Assembly: GCF_000504285.1 (NCBI RefSeq)
Contig: NZ_KI632511.1
Coordinates: 6,678,154-6,742,153, forward strand
Length of the DNA: 64,000 nucleotides
DNA from: Actinospica robiniae DSM 44927
Lineage (GTDB): Bacteria > Actinomycetota > Actinomycetes > Streptomycetales > Catenulisporaceae
Reading direction: 5' to 3'
The notes under the pieces are model-generated. The model was not told the origin of the DNA. It saw nothing but the letters and a program-made list of their open reading frames with translations, and ran no database searches. The position numbers and the translations under genes were made by a program. Positions 43,490 to 52,364 of the stretch are shown one piece after another (position 1 is the first letter of the stretch; the number at the start of each line of letters is the position of its first letter).

Positions 43490-44656
43490 TCAGCCCTGCG
43501 CGACCTGCTCGCCGCCGTCCTCGACCGCGAGCACCGGACGCGGCGCCGGGAGCAGCCGCACGCACGAGCCCACCGGGAACTCGGCGGCGCGGTGCGAGGC
43601 GAGGTCCGCCTTCGCCTCCGTGCCGTCGCCGAGCCGCACGGTCAGCCGGGTGATCGCGCCCAGGAACGTCGCCATCAGCACCTGGCCCACGCCCGCTTCC
43701 GCCGCGTCGGCCGAGCCGGGCTCGGCCGTCGGCGCCGGCTCCAGGTCCAGGCCCTCCGGGCGGATCAGCACCTTGACCTTCGTGCCGGCGGCCGGGCAGA
43801 CGCCGTCCACCGGCAGCTCCCGACCGGCCACCCGCACCCGGCCGGGCTCCAGGATCTGGCCCGGCAGGTGGTTCATGGTGCCGACGAACTGGGCCACGAA
43901 CGCGGTGGCCGGACGGTCGTAGAGCTCGGCCGGGGCCGCGCACTGCTCCAGCGAGCCGGAGCGCATGACCGCGACCCGGTCCGCCATCGACAGCGCCTCC
44001 TCCTGGTCGTGCGTGACGAACAGGGTGGTGATGCCGAACTCCTGCTGGATCCGGCGGATCTCCTCGCGCAGCTGCAGCCGCACCTTCGCGTCGAGGGCGG
44101 AGAGCGGCTCGTCGAGCAGCAGCACCTTCGGCCGCACCGCCAGCGCGCGGGCCAGCGCGACCCGCTGCTGCTGGCCGCCGGAGAGCTGGTGCGGGTAGCG
44201 GTCGCCCATCCCGGCCATGCCCACGAGCTCGAGCAGCTCGGCCGCCTGCCCGCCCCGCTCGCCCGCGCCGATCTTGCGCAGCCGCGGGCCGAAGCCGACG
44301 TTCTGGGCCGCCGTCAGATGCGGGAAGAGGCTGTAGGACTGGAAGACCATGCCCATGTCCCGCTTGGCCGCGGACAGCTTGGTCAGCTCCTTGCCGTCGA
44401 GCCGCACCGTGCCCTGGTCCGGGCTGTCGAAGCCGGCCACGATCCGCAGCGCGGTGGTCTTGCCGCAGCCGGATGGGCCGAGCAGCGCCACCAGCTCGCC
44501 CGGGGCCAGCGCCAGGTCGAACCCGGCCAGGGCGCGGGTGGCGCCGAAGGAGCGGTGCAGCCCGGACAGCTCCAGGCCCACGCCGCGGGCCGGCGCGGCG
44601 GCGGCCTCGGACCGGCGGGGGGCGGACTGGTCGGGGGCGGGGACGGTCGCGGTCAT
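43490..44656 (-). CDS. ABC importer ATP-binding protein (phosphonate/AEP type)
   Basis: 388 residues. Walker A LLGPSGCGKTTALRI, Q-loop VFQSYSLFPH, signature LSGGQQQRVALARA, Walker B VLLLDEPLSALD and switch His in FVTHDQEEALSM are all intact. A C-terminal TOBE-like regulatory domain (~260-385) is present, as in the PotA/FbpC/PhnT group. Start ATG at 44656 overlaps the permease stop. Energises the importer formed with the two permeases upstream. Confidence 0.93.
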   Translation of the reverse strand: MTATVPAPDQSAPRRSEAAAAPARGVGLELSGLHRSFGATRALAGFDLALAPGELVALLGPSGCGKTTALRIVAGFDSPDQGTVRLDGKELTKLSAAKRDMGMVFQSYSLFPHLTAAQNVGFGPRLRKIGAGERGGQAAELLELVGMAGMGDRYPHQLSGGQQQRVALARALAVRPKVLLLDEPLSALDAKVRLQLREEIRRIQQEFGITTLFVTHDQEEALSMADRVAVMRSGSLEQCAAPAELYDRPATAFVAQFVGTMNHLPGQILEPGRVRVAGRELPVDGVCPAAGTKVKVLIRPEGLDLEPAPTAEPGSADAAEAGVGQVLMATFLGAITRLTVRLGDGTEAKADLASHRAAEFPVGSCVRLLPAPRPVLAVEDGGEQVAQG

Positions 44657-45561
44657 GCGGAACTCCGGTCGGTGCCGACGACGGCGCGGCGGCCGCCGAG
44701 GAAGGAGACGAGGAACAGCACTGCCCAGGACAGCAGCAGGCTGAGCAGCGAGACGGCCGGGGCCAGCTGGCCGCTCTGGGCGCCCTGGCTGTCCTCGACG
44801 ATCCACACCGAGAACGGCTGGAACTGCAGGATCGAGGAGATCGTGTACTCGCCGAAGACCAGCGCCAGGGTCAGGATCGCCCCGGAGAGCAGGCCGACGC
44901 GCAGGTTCGGGATCACCGCCCGCCAGATCGTCACCGGCCAGGACGCGCCGAGTCCGCGCGCCGCCTCCACCAGCGTGCGCAGGTCCACCGTGCGCAGGCT
45001 CGCGTCGAGTGAGCGGTAGGCGAACGGCATCGCGATCAGGACGTAGACGATCGGCAGGATCCACGGCGTGTTCGGGTCGCGCAGGTCCACCGAGAGCTGG
45101 AACAGCGGCGTGCCGGGGTCGTGGTCGGTGCCCCAGCCGAGCACCGTGTTCACGCCGACGACCAGGGCCACCGGGGAGAGCACCAGAGGCACCATGGCCA
45201 GCGATTCGAGCACCGGCCGCAGCTTCGGCAGCCGCAGCTGTACCGCGATCATCGCCGGGATCAGCAGGACGTATTCGAGCACGATGGTCAGCAGCGCGAC
45301 CTTGAAGGTGAACCAGACGCTGCTCGCGAAGCCCTGCGCGCCGAACATCTGGCCGTAGGGGGAGAGGCTGAAGTGGTGTGTGCGCGAGTTGTACACGGTG
45401 AACCAGAAGCACGCGGCGAGCGGCACCACGAAGTAGATCGCGAGCAGGCCGAGCACCGCGCCGCGCCACCACCGCACCCGGCGCAGGTCGATCCGCCCGG
45501 AGCTTGCCGCGGGCCCGGGCGCCGCCGCGGCGGCGGGCTCGGTCTCGGTGAGCGTCGTCAT
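44653..45561 (-). CDS. ABC importer permease 2
   Basis: 302 residues, six membrane helices. The EAA loop that contacts the ATPase is seen in LVEAARGLGASWPVTIWRAVIPNLRVGLLSG. The N-terminal 30 residues are Ala/Thr-rich and cytoplasmic. It overlaps by 4 nt both the gene before it and the ATPase gene after it. Confidence 0.9.
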   Translation of the reverse strand: MTTLTETEPAAAAAPGPAASSGRIDLRRVRWWRGAVLGLLAIYFVVPLAACFWFTVYNSRTHHFSLSPYGQMFGAQGFASSVWFTFKVALLTIVLEYVLLIPAMIAVQLRLPKLRPVLESLAMVPLVLSPVALVVGVNTVLGWGTDHDPGTPLFQLSVDLRDPNTPWILPIVYVLIAMPFAYRSLDASLRTVDLRTLVEAARGLGASWPVTIWRAVIPNLRVGLLSGAILTLALVFGEYTISSILQFQPFSVWIVEDSQGAQSGQLAPAVSLLSLLLSWAVLFLVSFLGGRRAVVGTDRSSA

Positions 45562-46415
45562 GATTCCAGCCACTTCGCGCTGCGTCGCCGCAGCGGCAGG
45601 TAGACGGCCATCATCAGGCCGCAGACGATGATCGTGTTCAGTGCCAGCGCCATGCCCAGGTTCGCCTGGTTCGCGATCACGTTGCCGGAGAGCACCGATG
45701 CGATCTGGGTGGTGACCAGCGGGACCGTGCCGCTGCTCAAAGCGCGCGCGGTGGCGTAGGCGGCGAACGCGGAGCCGAAGCAGAGCACGAATCCGCCGAG
45801 TGCGGACGGCAGCAGCAGCGGACCGCCGATGTAGCGCCAGTACTGCCAGGCCGAGCCGCCGAGATTGGCCGCTGCCTCCCGCCACTGCCGGCGCAGGCCG
45901 TCCAGGGCCGGGAGGGTGGTGAGCACCATGAGCGGCACCATGAAGTACGGGTAGACCACGAGCAGGCCGGCGAAGGTGCCGAGCTGGAAGCTCGGCCACA
46001 CGGCGTTGAGCCAGGACAGGAACACCCCGCCGGTGCCGATGGTGGCGATGAAGCAGAAGGCCAGCGGGATGCCGCCGAAGTTGGCCAGCACGCCGGAGGC
46101 GGTGAGCACCGCCTGCTTGAGGTACCGGCCGCGGGACTGCGCGATCGCGTACGCCGCGAACAGGCCGACCACCGCGGAGATCACGGCGGTCAGCAGGGAC
46201 AGGCGCAGCGAGCTGAGCATCCCGGTGAGGTAGATCCCGTGCCAGGAGGTGGTGAAGTTCGAGGCCGTGAAGTGGTTGACGCCGGTGATCGGGTCGGGGC
46301 TCTGGATGCCCTCCCAGATCAGCGCCCACACCGGCAGCCCCAGCGCGACAGCGCAGTACCCGAGGAGCGGCAGGACCGCTCCCCAGGCACCGAGCTTCTT
46401 ACCGGATCGAGCCAT
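45558..46415 (-). CDS. ABC importer permease 1
   Basis: 285 residues, six membrane helices; the coupling loop is REAAANLGGSAWQYWRYIGGPLLLPS. Start ATG at 46415 shares one base with the stop of the binding-protein gene (TAATG). Pairs with the second permease to form the channel. Confidence 0.9.
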   Translation of the reverse strand: MARSGKKLGAWGAVLPLLGYCAVALGLPVWALIWEGIQSPDPITGVNHFTASNFTTSWHGIYLTGMLSSLRLSLLTAVISAVVGLFAAYAIAQSRGRYLKQAVLTASGVLANFGGIPLAFCFIATIGTGGVFLSWLNAVWPSFQLGTFAGLLVVYPYFMVPLMVLTTLPALDGLRRQWREAAANLGGSAWQYWRYIGGPLLLPSALGGFVLCFGSAFAAYATARALSSGTVPLVTTQIASVLSGNVIANQANLGMALALNTIIVCGLMMAVYLPLRRRSAKWLES

Positions 46416-47575
46416 TAGCCGAGAGCCGCGGCCCAGGCGGAGGTCAGCGCGGCCTGCGCCGTGTTCTGCTGGTCGGTGGTGGGCAGGTTGGCTGTGCCGG
46501 TCACCGAGGGCAGGTTCTTCTCGTCGGTGGCGTCCAAGGTGCCGGCCGTCTGCATCGCCTCGAACTCGGCCGGACGGGCGAAGCCGCCCATGAAGTCGTT
46601 CTGGCCGGTCGCGCTGTAGAGGTACTCCTCCCACAGCCGCGCGGCGGCCGGGTGCGGGGCGTACTTGTTGATGGCCTGGTCGTAGTAGGCCGAGTAGAGG
46701 CCGTCACTCGGGATCGAGACGGTCAGGTCGATGCCCTTGGCCTTGAGGTCGGCGGCGAACTGCGAGTTGTTGAACTCCCAGTCGATGGTGATCGGGGTGG
46801 CGCCGGACTCGATGGTGGACTCGGTGTCCGTGGTGGCGTTGTACTCGCCGTTCTGCTTGAGCTTCTTGAAGAAGTCGATGCCCGGCTGGATGTTGCTCAG
46901 CGAGCCGCCCTGGGCCAGCGAGGCCGCCCACACGGCCGAGAACGCGGCGTTGGCGCTGGTCGGGTCGCCGGAGATGGCGACCTTGCCCTTGTAGGAGGCC
47001 ACGTTCGCCGGGTTGATCAGGTCGGCGAAGGTCGTCGGGCACGGAGCCGGGGCGACCTTGGAGGCGTCGCAGGCGATGGAGATGTAGCCGCCGTAGTCGC
47101 CGTACCAGGTGCCGTTCGCGTCCTTGAGGTCGGCCGGGATGGAGGACCACGAGGAGACCTCGTACGGCGCGAACAGCTTGGTGTTCGGCACCGCGTGCGA
47201 GTTGCCGACGTCGAGCACGTCCGGCGCGGTGGACAGGCCCTTGTCGGAGGTGACGGCGGTGATCTCGTCACCGGAGGAGCCGTTGGGGTTGGCGTCGTTG
47301 ATCTTGATGCCGTACTTCGCGGTGAAGTCGTCCATGAGCTTGCCGTAGTTGGCCCAGGTGCGCGGGAGGGTGATGACGTTGAGCGTCCCCTCCTTCTTCG
47401 CCTCGGCGACCAGGGCGTTCATGCCGCCGGCGGCGGAGGCCGAGGCGACGGTGTTCCAGTTGACGGAACCGGATCCGCCGGAGGCGTCGGAGCCGGAGGA
47501 CTTGCTAGAGCTGCAGGCGGAGGCGGCCAGCGTCACGGCGGCGGCCGCGCAGGCGAGCTTGGCTATGCGGTGCAT
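46415..47575 (-). CDS. Substrate-binding lipoprotein (2-aminoethylphosphonate-type)
   Basis: 386 residues. A lipoprotein signal (LACAAAAVTLAASACSS, lipobox Cys at ~20) tethers it outside. The mature chain is of the PhnS/FbpA-like class-1 extracellular binding group (NVITLPRTWANYGKLMDDFT, APDVLDVGNSHAVPNTK, ATPITIDWEFNNSQF). It heads the transport half of the operon. Context with phosphonatase-like and FAD genes points to 2-aminoethylphosphonate or a relative as ligand; this is inferred. Confidence 0.85.
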   Translation of the reverse strand: MHRIAKLACAAAAVTLAASACSSSKSSGSDASGGSGSVNWNTVASASAAGGMNALVAEAKKEGTLNVITLPRTWANYGKLMDDFTAKYGIKINDANPNGSSGDEITAVTSDKGLSTAPDVLDVGNSHAVPNTKLFAPYEVSSWSSIPADLKDANGTWYGDYGGYISIACDASKVAPAPCPTTFADLINPANVASYKGKVAISGDPTSANAAFSAVWAASLAQGGSLSNIQPGIDFFKKLKQNGEYNATTDTESTIESGATPITIDWEFNNSQFAADLKAKGIDLTVSIPSDGLYSAYYDQAINKYAPHPAAARLWEEYLYSATGQNDFMGGFARPAEFEAMQTAGTLDATDEKNLPSVTGTANLPTTDQQNTAQAALTSAWAAALG

Positions 47576-47664
47576 CGAATGATCAGCCTTCTGTGAGAAG
47601 AGGGAGGAAACGGTGCGTGGTCGGTGGAGCGTGGAGCGGGAATCGGTAGCGGGAGTTCGGGGTG

Positions 47665-48363
47665 TCACGGGTGGAGCTGTCGGGCGTGCTCGCGCAGCAG
47701 GTCCGGGAACTCGGCCACCTGGCCCAGCACTCGGGTAGCGCCGGCTGCGAGGAGCGCCGCGCGGTCGTGCGCGCCGGTGAGCACGCCCGCGACGATGGGG
47801 GCTCCGGCGGCGAGGCCGGAGCGGATGTCGGAGGCCGTGTCGCCGAGGACGGCCACGGCCCGGGGCTCGTCGTCGGCCAGGCGGGCCGCGGCGGCGAGGA
47901 TCATGTCCGGGTGCGGGCGGCCGCGGCCGCCGACCTCCCCGGGGGTGAGCGAGAGGTCGACCAGGCCGCGCCAGCCGAGGTGCTCGAGCAGCGCGTCGGC
48001 GGTGGCCCGGGAGAAGCCCGTGGTCAGCGCGACGGCCACGCCCTCGGACCGCAGCGCGGCGAAGGCCTCCTCGGCTCCCGGCAGCGCGCGGGTGAGCTCC
48101 ACCCGCGCGCCGTAGGCGAGCTCGAAGGCCGCATTCCCCTCCTGCGCGGCCTGCTCGTCGCCCGGGAACAGGGCGCGGAAGACAGTGATCTTCGATTCGC
48201 CCATGGTGTCCACGACGTACTCGGTCATCCGCTCCCGCTCGGCCGTCTCGGTCACCCGGAGGGTGTCGAGGGCGGCCGAGAAGGCGGCCAGAACGAGGCC
48301 GTCGTCGGCCACGGTGGTGCCGGCCATGTCCAGGCAGGCCAAGCGGATGGCGGCGGTACTCAT
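47665..48363 (-). CDS. Phosphonatase-like HAD hydrolase
   Basis: 232 residues. HAD motifs: nucleophile in ACLDMAGTTVADDG (Asp12), motif II LTTGFSR, and the acidic pair in VLGDTASDIRSG. The DMAGTT and overall plan match the phosphonatase-like group that occurs beside FAD oxidoreductases of the TIGR03364 type. It may cleave the C-P bond of a phosphono-aldehyde formed by its partner. True phosphonoacetaldehyde hydrolase uses a Lys Schiff base in its cap; no clear equivalent could be placed. It overlaps the FAD gene by 4 nt. Confidence 0.82.
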   Translation of the reverse strand: MSTAAIRLACLDMAGTTVADDGLVLAAFSAALDTLRVTETAERERMTEYVVDTMGESKITVFRALFPGDEQAAQEGNAAFELAYGARVELTRALPGAEEAFAALRSEGVAVALTTGFSRATADALLEHLGWRGLVDLSLTPGEVGGRGRPHPDMILAAAARLADDEPRAVAVLGDTASDIRSGLAAGAPIVAGVLTGAHDRAALLAAGATRVLGQVAEFPDLLREHARQLHP

Positions 48364-49478
48364 GCGGATTCCAACTCGTCGAAGGTCTCCCCGGCGATCC
48401 CGGGGGAGCAGGTCATGCCGCGGCCGCCGGGCGCGGTCACGGCGATCACGCCGGGCCGGACCCGCGAGCGGTGGTAGAGCGCGCCGTCGGTGGTCTCGCT
48501 GTAGACCCCGGCCCAGCGCCGGCGCACCGGCGGCAGCGGCCGGCCGAGCAGGGCCTCGGCGACCTCGCGCAGGTGGGTGTAAGGGGCCTCCTCGACGGCG
48601 AAGTCGAAGGGCTCGTCGTAGGCGTGCGTGTCGCCGATGGTCAGGCCGCCGTCCGCGCGCTGGACCATGAGCAGCTGCATCCGGTGCGCGGCGGCGATCG
48701 GCGCCTGCGGGCCGAGCCGGTCGAGGCCGGCGTCCCGGTAGGCGGGGTAGTAGCGGAAGGAGTCGCCGTCGGCGACCGAGGTGGTCAGCTCCTCGCCGAG
48801 CGGCTCGGTCTGCATCATCTGCAGCCGGCAGCGGCGGATCGGCGCGGCGCTCAGGTGCGCCCCGGCGACGCCGGTCAGCGCCGCGCCGGTGGCGAGCACC
48901 ACCACGTCGCCCCGGTGCGTCTCACCGGTGTGGTCGAGCACCGCGTGGTCCTCGAGGTCGACCGCCTGCCGGCCCGGCAGCCAGGTGTAGCCCGGGAACG
49001 CGGACAGCCGCTCGCGCACCGCGCCGAGCACCTGGCCCGGTTCGACCGAGCCGTCCTCGGTGGCGAGCAGGCCGCCGAGGAGTTCTCCGCGCAGGGCCGG
49101 GTTGGCCTTGCGCACCTCCTCGGCGTCGAGGTAGGTGAACCCGTGCTCGGCGGCGTGCGGGCCGGCCGCGGCGGACTTGGCCACGGCGGCCTCGGCCTCG
49201 TCGCGCACCACGGTGATCGAGCCGCGCGGACGGAAGCCGACGCCGGGCACGTCCTGGGCGATCTCGGCCCAGCGCTTGCGGGCGCGGCGGGCGAGCGCGA
49301 GTTCGGCGCCGTCGGCCCGGCCGGAGACCCAGACGAGTCCGAAGTTGCGCACCGAGGCGCCGCGGGGGCCCGCCTCGCGCTCCAGGTGCACCACTTCGTA
49401 CCCGCGCAGGCAGGCCTCGTACGCGTGCATGGTGCCGAGGACTCCGCCTCCGACCACGATCATCCGGGCTGACGCCAC
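48360..49478 (-). CDS. FAD-dependent oxidoreductase of the phosphonate-associated (TIGR03364) group
   Basis: 372 residues from the GTG at 49478 (GGAG about 10 nt upstream); an ATG at 49463 has no ribosome site. D-amino-acid-oxidase fold: nucleotide motif MIVVGGGVLGTMHAYEACLR, GASVRNFGLVWVSGR, and C-terminal TAPGGRGMTCSPGIAGE closing the FAD site. Members of this group are found next to phosphonatase-like hydrolases and phosphonate importers, and are thought to oxidise aminophosphonates to the aldehyde the hydrolase needs. First gene of the operon. Confidence 0.87.
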   Translation of the reverse strand: MASARMIVVGGGVLGTMHAYEACLRGYEVVHLEREAGPRGASVRNFGLVWVSGRADGAELALARRARKRWAEIAQDVPGVGFRPRGSITVVRDEAEAAVAKSAAAGPHAAEHGFTYLDAEEVRKANPALRGELLGGLLATEDGSVEPGQVLGAVRERLSAFPGYTWLPGRQAVDLEDHAVLDHTGETHRGDVVVLATGAALTGVAGAHLSAAPIRRCRLQMMQTEPLGEELTTSVADGDSFRYYPAYRDAGLDRLGPQAPIAAAHRMQLLMVQRADGGLTIGDTHAYDEPFDFAVEEAPYTHLREVAEALLGRPLPPVRRRWAGVYSETTDGALYHRSRVRPGVIAVTAPGGRGMTCSPGIAGETFDELESA

Positions 49479-49527
49479 GTTACGTTCACTCCACCCACAT
49501 CTGCCGTGCGGCGACAGGACACGAACC

Positions 49528-49636
49528 TGTCTGGACAAGTGGATTTAGCCGGGCGGAGGTGGCCGGGTGGTGAACGAGGACCGATCTTCCGGTGGAGGCT
49601 GGCGCAATAACTGCTCCGGGGCCGGTTGGACCAGTG
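49528..49636. promoter_or_regulatory. Candidate GntR operators between divergent genes
   Basis: TGTCTGGACA (49528-49537) is a TGTC-NN-GACA palindrome of the sort bound by GntR/UTRA proteins. TGGACAAGTG (49532-49541) recurs as TGGACCAGTG at 49627-49636. They lie between the start of the FAD gene and the start of the regulator. Confidence 0.5.
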
Positions 49637-49763
49637 CGACGGTCGTAGGCCACACTCATCAACGGGCCGGTTCTCGCGGTACGGTCGTGCGCTACACGGT
49701 GCGCCGGCGCGGCCGGTTCCGAGGAGGGACCGGGCGTCGGCGCGAGGCGGAGAGAAGGGTGAG

Positions 49764-50507
49764 ATGGCGGCGCGTTACCAGCAGATCGCGCAGGAGCTGC
49801 GGGAGGCGATCCGGCAGGGCACCTACGCGATCGGCACGCTGCTGCCCTCGGAGGGCGAGCTCGCGGCGCGGTACCGGGTCTCGCGCGGGACGGTCCGTCA
49901 GGCCGTCGCAGCGCTCGAACAGGACGGCTCGGTGGCGGTGCGTCAGGGCGCGCGCCGGGTGGTGCTCGGGGAGGTGCCCACCAACAGTTTCGCCGAGATG
50001 CAGAGCTTCTCCATGTGGGCGGTCAGCCGCGGCCACCACCCGGGCGCGGTGGTGCTGAGCGCGGCGAAGGGGCCCTCGACCGAGGACGAGGCGGCCCGGA
50101 TGCGGGTGCCGCTGGGCGATCCGGTGCTGCGGCTCAACCGGGTGCGCACCCTGGACGGGGATCCGGTGATGGTCGAGCGGTCCTTCTTCCCGGAGTCGGT
50201 GGCCGACCACATCCTGGCGATGGACCTGACCGCGGGCTCGATCACCGAGCAGCTGACCGGGCTCGGCTTCGTGCACGCCCACGGCGACCACCTGATCGAC
50301 GCGGTCTCGGCCGGCACGCTCGACGCCAGGCTGCTCGGCGTGCGCCGGGGCAGCCCGCTGCTGCGCCAGCGCTGGCTCGCCTCCTCGCCCACCGGCCAGC
50401 CGCTGGCCTGGTCGGAGGACAGCTACCGGGCCGACGCGGTGATCATCAGCGTGCGCAACTCGATGTCTGCCAACACCCTGGCGCGCTTGTCCGGGCGTCG
50501 CGCGTAG
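49764..50507 (+). CDS. GntR-family regulator with UTRA domain
   Basis: 247 residues; ATG at 49764 after AAGGG. Winged helix at 1-70 (YQQIAQELREAIRQGTYAIG, LAARYRVSRGTVRQAVAALE), then a UTRA effector domain (~85-240) with VLRLNRVRTLDGDPVMVERSF and AWSEDSYRADAVIISVRNS. This HutC/PhnF subfamily usually represses a divergent catabolic or transport operon; here the phosphonate-type operon. The effector is unknown. Confidence 0.9.
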   Translation: MAARYQQIAQELREAIRQGTYAIGTLLPSEGELAARYRVSRGTVRQAVAALEQDGSVAVRQGARRVVLGEVPTNSFAEMQSFSMWAVSRGHHPGAVVLSAAKGPSTEDEAARMRVPLGDPVLRLNRVRTLDGDPVMVERSFFPESVADHILAMDLTAGSITEQLTGLGFVHAHGDHLIDAVSAGTLDARLLGVRRGSPLLRQRWLASSPTGQPLAWSEDSYRADAVIISVRNSMSANTLARLSGRRA

Positions 50508-50562
50508 GGCTCACCGACGGGCCGGGAGCGCGTCGGAGTACGCGGCGTAGTACGTTCCGGGC

Positions 50563-51009
50563 GTGGAGGGGGAGCAGCGTGCCCATCGGGTCGGCCGGGA
50601 TCTCGTGCTGGTCGGCGAACAGGGCATCGAGCTGCGCCGGGCCAGGCGCGCACCGGTGTCGGTGCCGTGGGCCGCGATCGGGTTGCTCCGTGAGGAGACA
50701 GGCGGCGATCCGCGGAGGAAGGTGCTGCGCGTTCATCTGCACGACGGCCGCATTCTCGACTTGCCCGCGCCGGCGGAGTCCGCCGAGATCCTCAAGGCCT
50801 GGCGTAGAAGCTACGCCACGCGCGGTCCGAATCCGCACGACTCGGTTCCGCTGGATTTCCGTCGCGCCACCGCGCAGCAGGTCGATCTCGCCGACCTCGC
50901 GGACGCGGTGCCGGGCGAGACCCCGGAAGACGACGTGACCGCCTATCAGGCCGCCGCTCTCATGCGGATGCGGAGGTGGACGCAGCGGCTCAAGCGGCCG
51001 CGCGGCTGA
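50563..51009 (+). CDS. Unknown small protein
   Basis: 148 residues from a GTG. Beta-rich first half (RDLVLVGEQGIELRRARRAP, VPWAAIGLLREE, VLRVHLHDGRILDLPAPAES) in the style of a PH-like domain, then a charged tail ending RRWTQRLKRPRG. No recognised family. It is close behind the regulator gene but probably separate in function; it converges on the MscS gene with a 7-bp gap. Confidence 0.6.
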   Translation: MEGEQRAHRVGRDLVLVGEQGIELRRARRAPVSVPWAAIGLLREETGGDPRRKVLRVHLHDGRILDLPAPAESAEILKAWRRSYATRGPNPHDSVPLDFRRATAQQVDLADLADAVPGETPEDDVTAYQAAALMRMRRWTQRLKRPRG

Positions 51010-51016
51010 CGGCGGC

Positions 51017-51979
51017 TCAGGGGACGGCGACGAGCTCTATCCCGGCGGCGTCCAGCGCGAGCTTGATCCGGGCCCGCAGCTCCCGCGCCACCTCGTAGTT
51101 CTTCTGCGGGGCGGTGCGCGCCTGGACCCTGATGACCACGGCGCCGCCGTTGAGGTTCTCGATGCCCATCACCTGCGGCGGCTGGTCGTCGAGGAAGCGC
51201 GGGCGCCAGTGCTCGTCCTCGTACATGTCCTCGACCATGACCGTGAGCACCTCGTGCACGCGCCCGACATCCTCGCCGTAGTGCACCGGGACGTCCACCA
51301 CCGCCCGGCTCCAGCCCTGGGACTGGTTGCCCACCCGGGTGATCGAGCCGTTGCGCACATACCAGATCTCGCCGTCGGCGTCGCGCAGCTTGGTCACCCG
51401 CAGTCCCACCTCGAGCACCGTGCCCTTGGCCAGGCCCGTGTCCACCACGTCGCCGACGCCGTACTGGTCCTCGAGGATCATCGAGACGCCGGCCAGGAAG
51501 TCCGTGATCAGGTCCCGGGCGCCGAGGCCGATCGCGACGCCCACGGCGGAGACCGAGGCCAGGATCGGGGTGATCGGGATGTGCAGCACCGAGATCACCA
51601 TGAGCAGGCCCACGCCGAAGATGACCGAGGAGGCCACCGACCGCAGTACCGAGCCCATCGCCTGGGTGCGCTGTCGGGCCCGCTCGTAGGCCACCAGCCC
51701 GGAGCCCTCGAGCAGCCGGCCGGCCCGCGACTCGGCCACCTGCGTGGTGTGCCGCACGATCCGGTTGATCGAGCGGGTGACGAAGGCGCGCAGCAGGACG
51801 CAGCCGACGATGACGCAGAGGATCTGCACTCCGTCACCGAGCAGTACCGAACCGTGAGCGGAGAGCCAGTTCGCCGCCTTGCCCGGATCGACCTCGATCG
51901 GGTTCACGCCCGTGCTGCTGGGCGACGGGGACGGCGACAGCGAGGCGGCCGCGAACAGCGTGGTCACAGGTCCGCTCAC
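51017..51979 (-). CDS. MscS-family mechanosensitive channel
   Basis: 320 residues from the GTG at 51979 (GGAGAGAG just upstream). Three membrane helices, with the pore helix GVAIGLGARDLITDFLAGVSMILEDQYGVGD in outline, including the Gly/Ala packing of MscS TM3. A beta domain follows (TVLEVGLRVTKLRDADGEIWYVRNGSI), then an alpha/beta C-terminus. It releases solutes on hypo-osmotic shock. Confidence 0.88.
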   Translation of the reverse strand: MSGPVTTLFAAASLSPSPSPSSTGVNPIEVDPGKAANWLSAHGSVLLGDGVQILCVIVGCVLLRAFVTRSINRIVRHTTQVAESRAGRLLEGSGLVAYERARQRTQAMGSVLRSVASSVIFGVGLLMVISVLHIPITPILASVSAVGVAIGLGARDLITDFLAGVSMILEDQYGVGDVVDTGLAKGTVLEVGLRVTKLRDADGEIWYVRNGSITRVGNQSQGWSRAVVDVPVHYGEDVGRVHEVLTVMVEDMYEDEHWRPRFLDDQPPQVMGIENLNGGAVVIRVQARTAPQKNYEVARELRARIKLALDAAGIELVAVP

Positions 51980-52189
51980 CCTCTCTCCGGCTCGACCCGA
52001 CCCCCGACACGTTAGCGGATCGACTCCTACCGGTGGCCGGGTGTCCATCGGCCCGACCGCGGCCTGCGGCAATAATCTTTCCACACTGCGTGAAAACACA
52101 GTGGCGCGGGAACAACACCGAAAGCCACACTAGATGCGGCTAAGCATGATGCCCTGAGAAGGGCGACGCGGTCGGGTGTGTGATCGTGG

Positions 52190-52215
52190 GAACGTACGTA
52201 TCAGTACGGACGTTC
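52190..52215. promoter_or_regulatory. Near-perfect 11-bp inverted repeat upstream of HNH gene
   Basis: GAACGTACGTA and TACGGACGTTC (one mismatch) flank TCAG, in the 385-bp divergent region between the MscS channel and the HNH gene. It has the size of a dimeric regulator site; no further gene is seen in this stretch. Confidence 0.4.
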
Positions 52216-52364
52216 CGGCGAACCCGGCGCGCGGCGGAGGGGCCATGGTTCCGTCATGGCCGTACCGCCCGCGGGTTCGAAGCCGACGGACACAGCGTCG
52301 TCAGTCGAGGGGTACCCGGAGTCCGGTGCGAGCCACGTGCCGGGCACTGACCAAGGAGCCCCAG

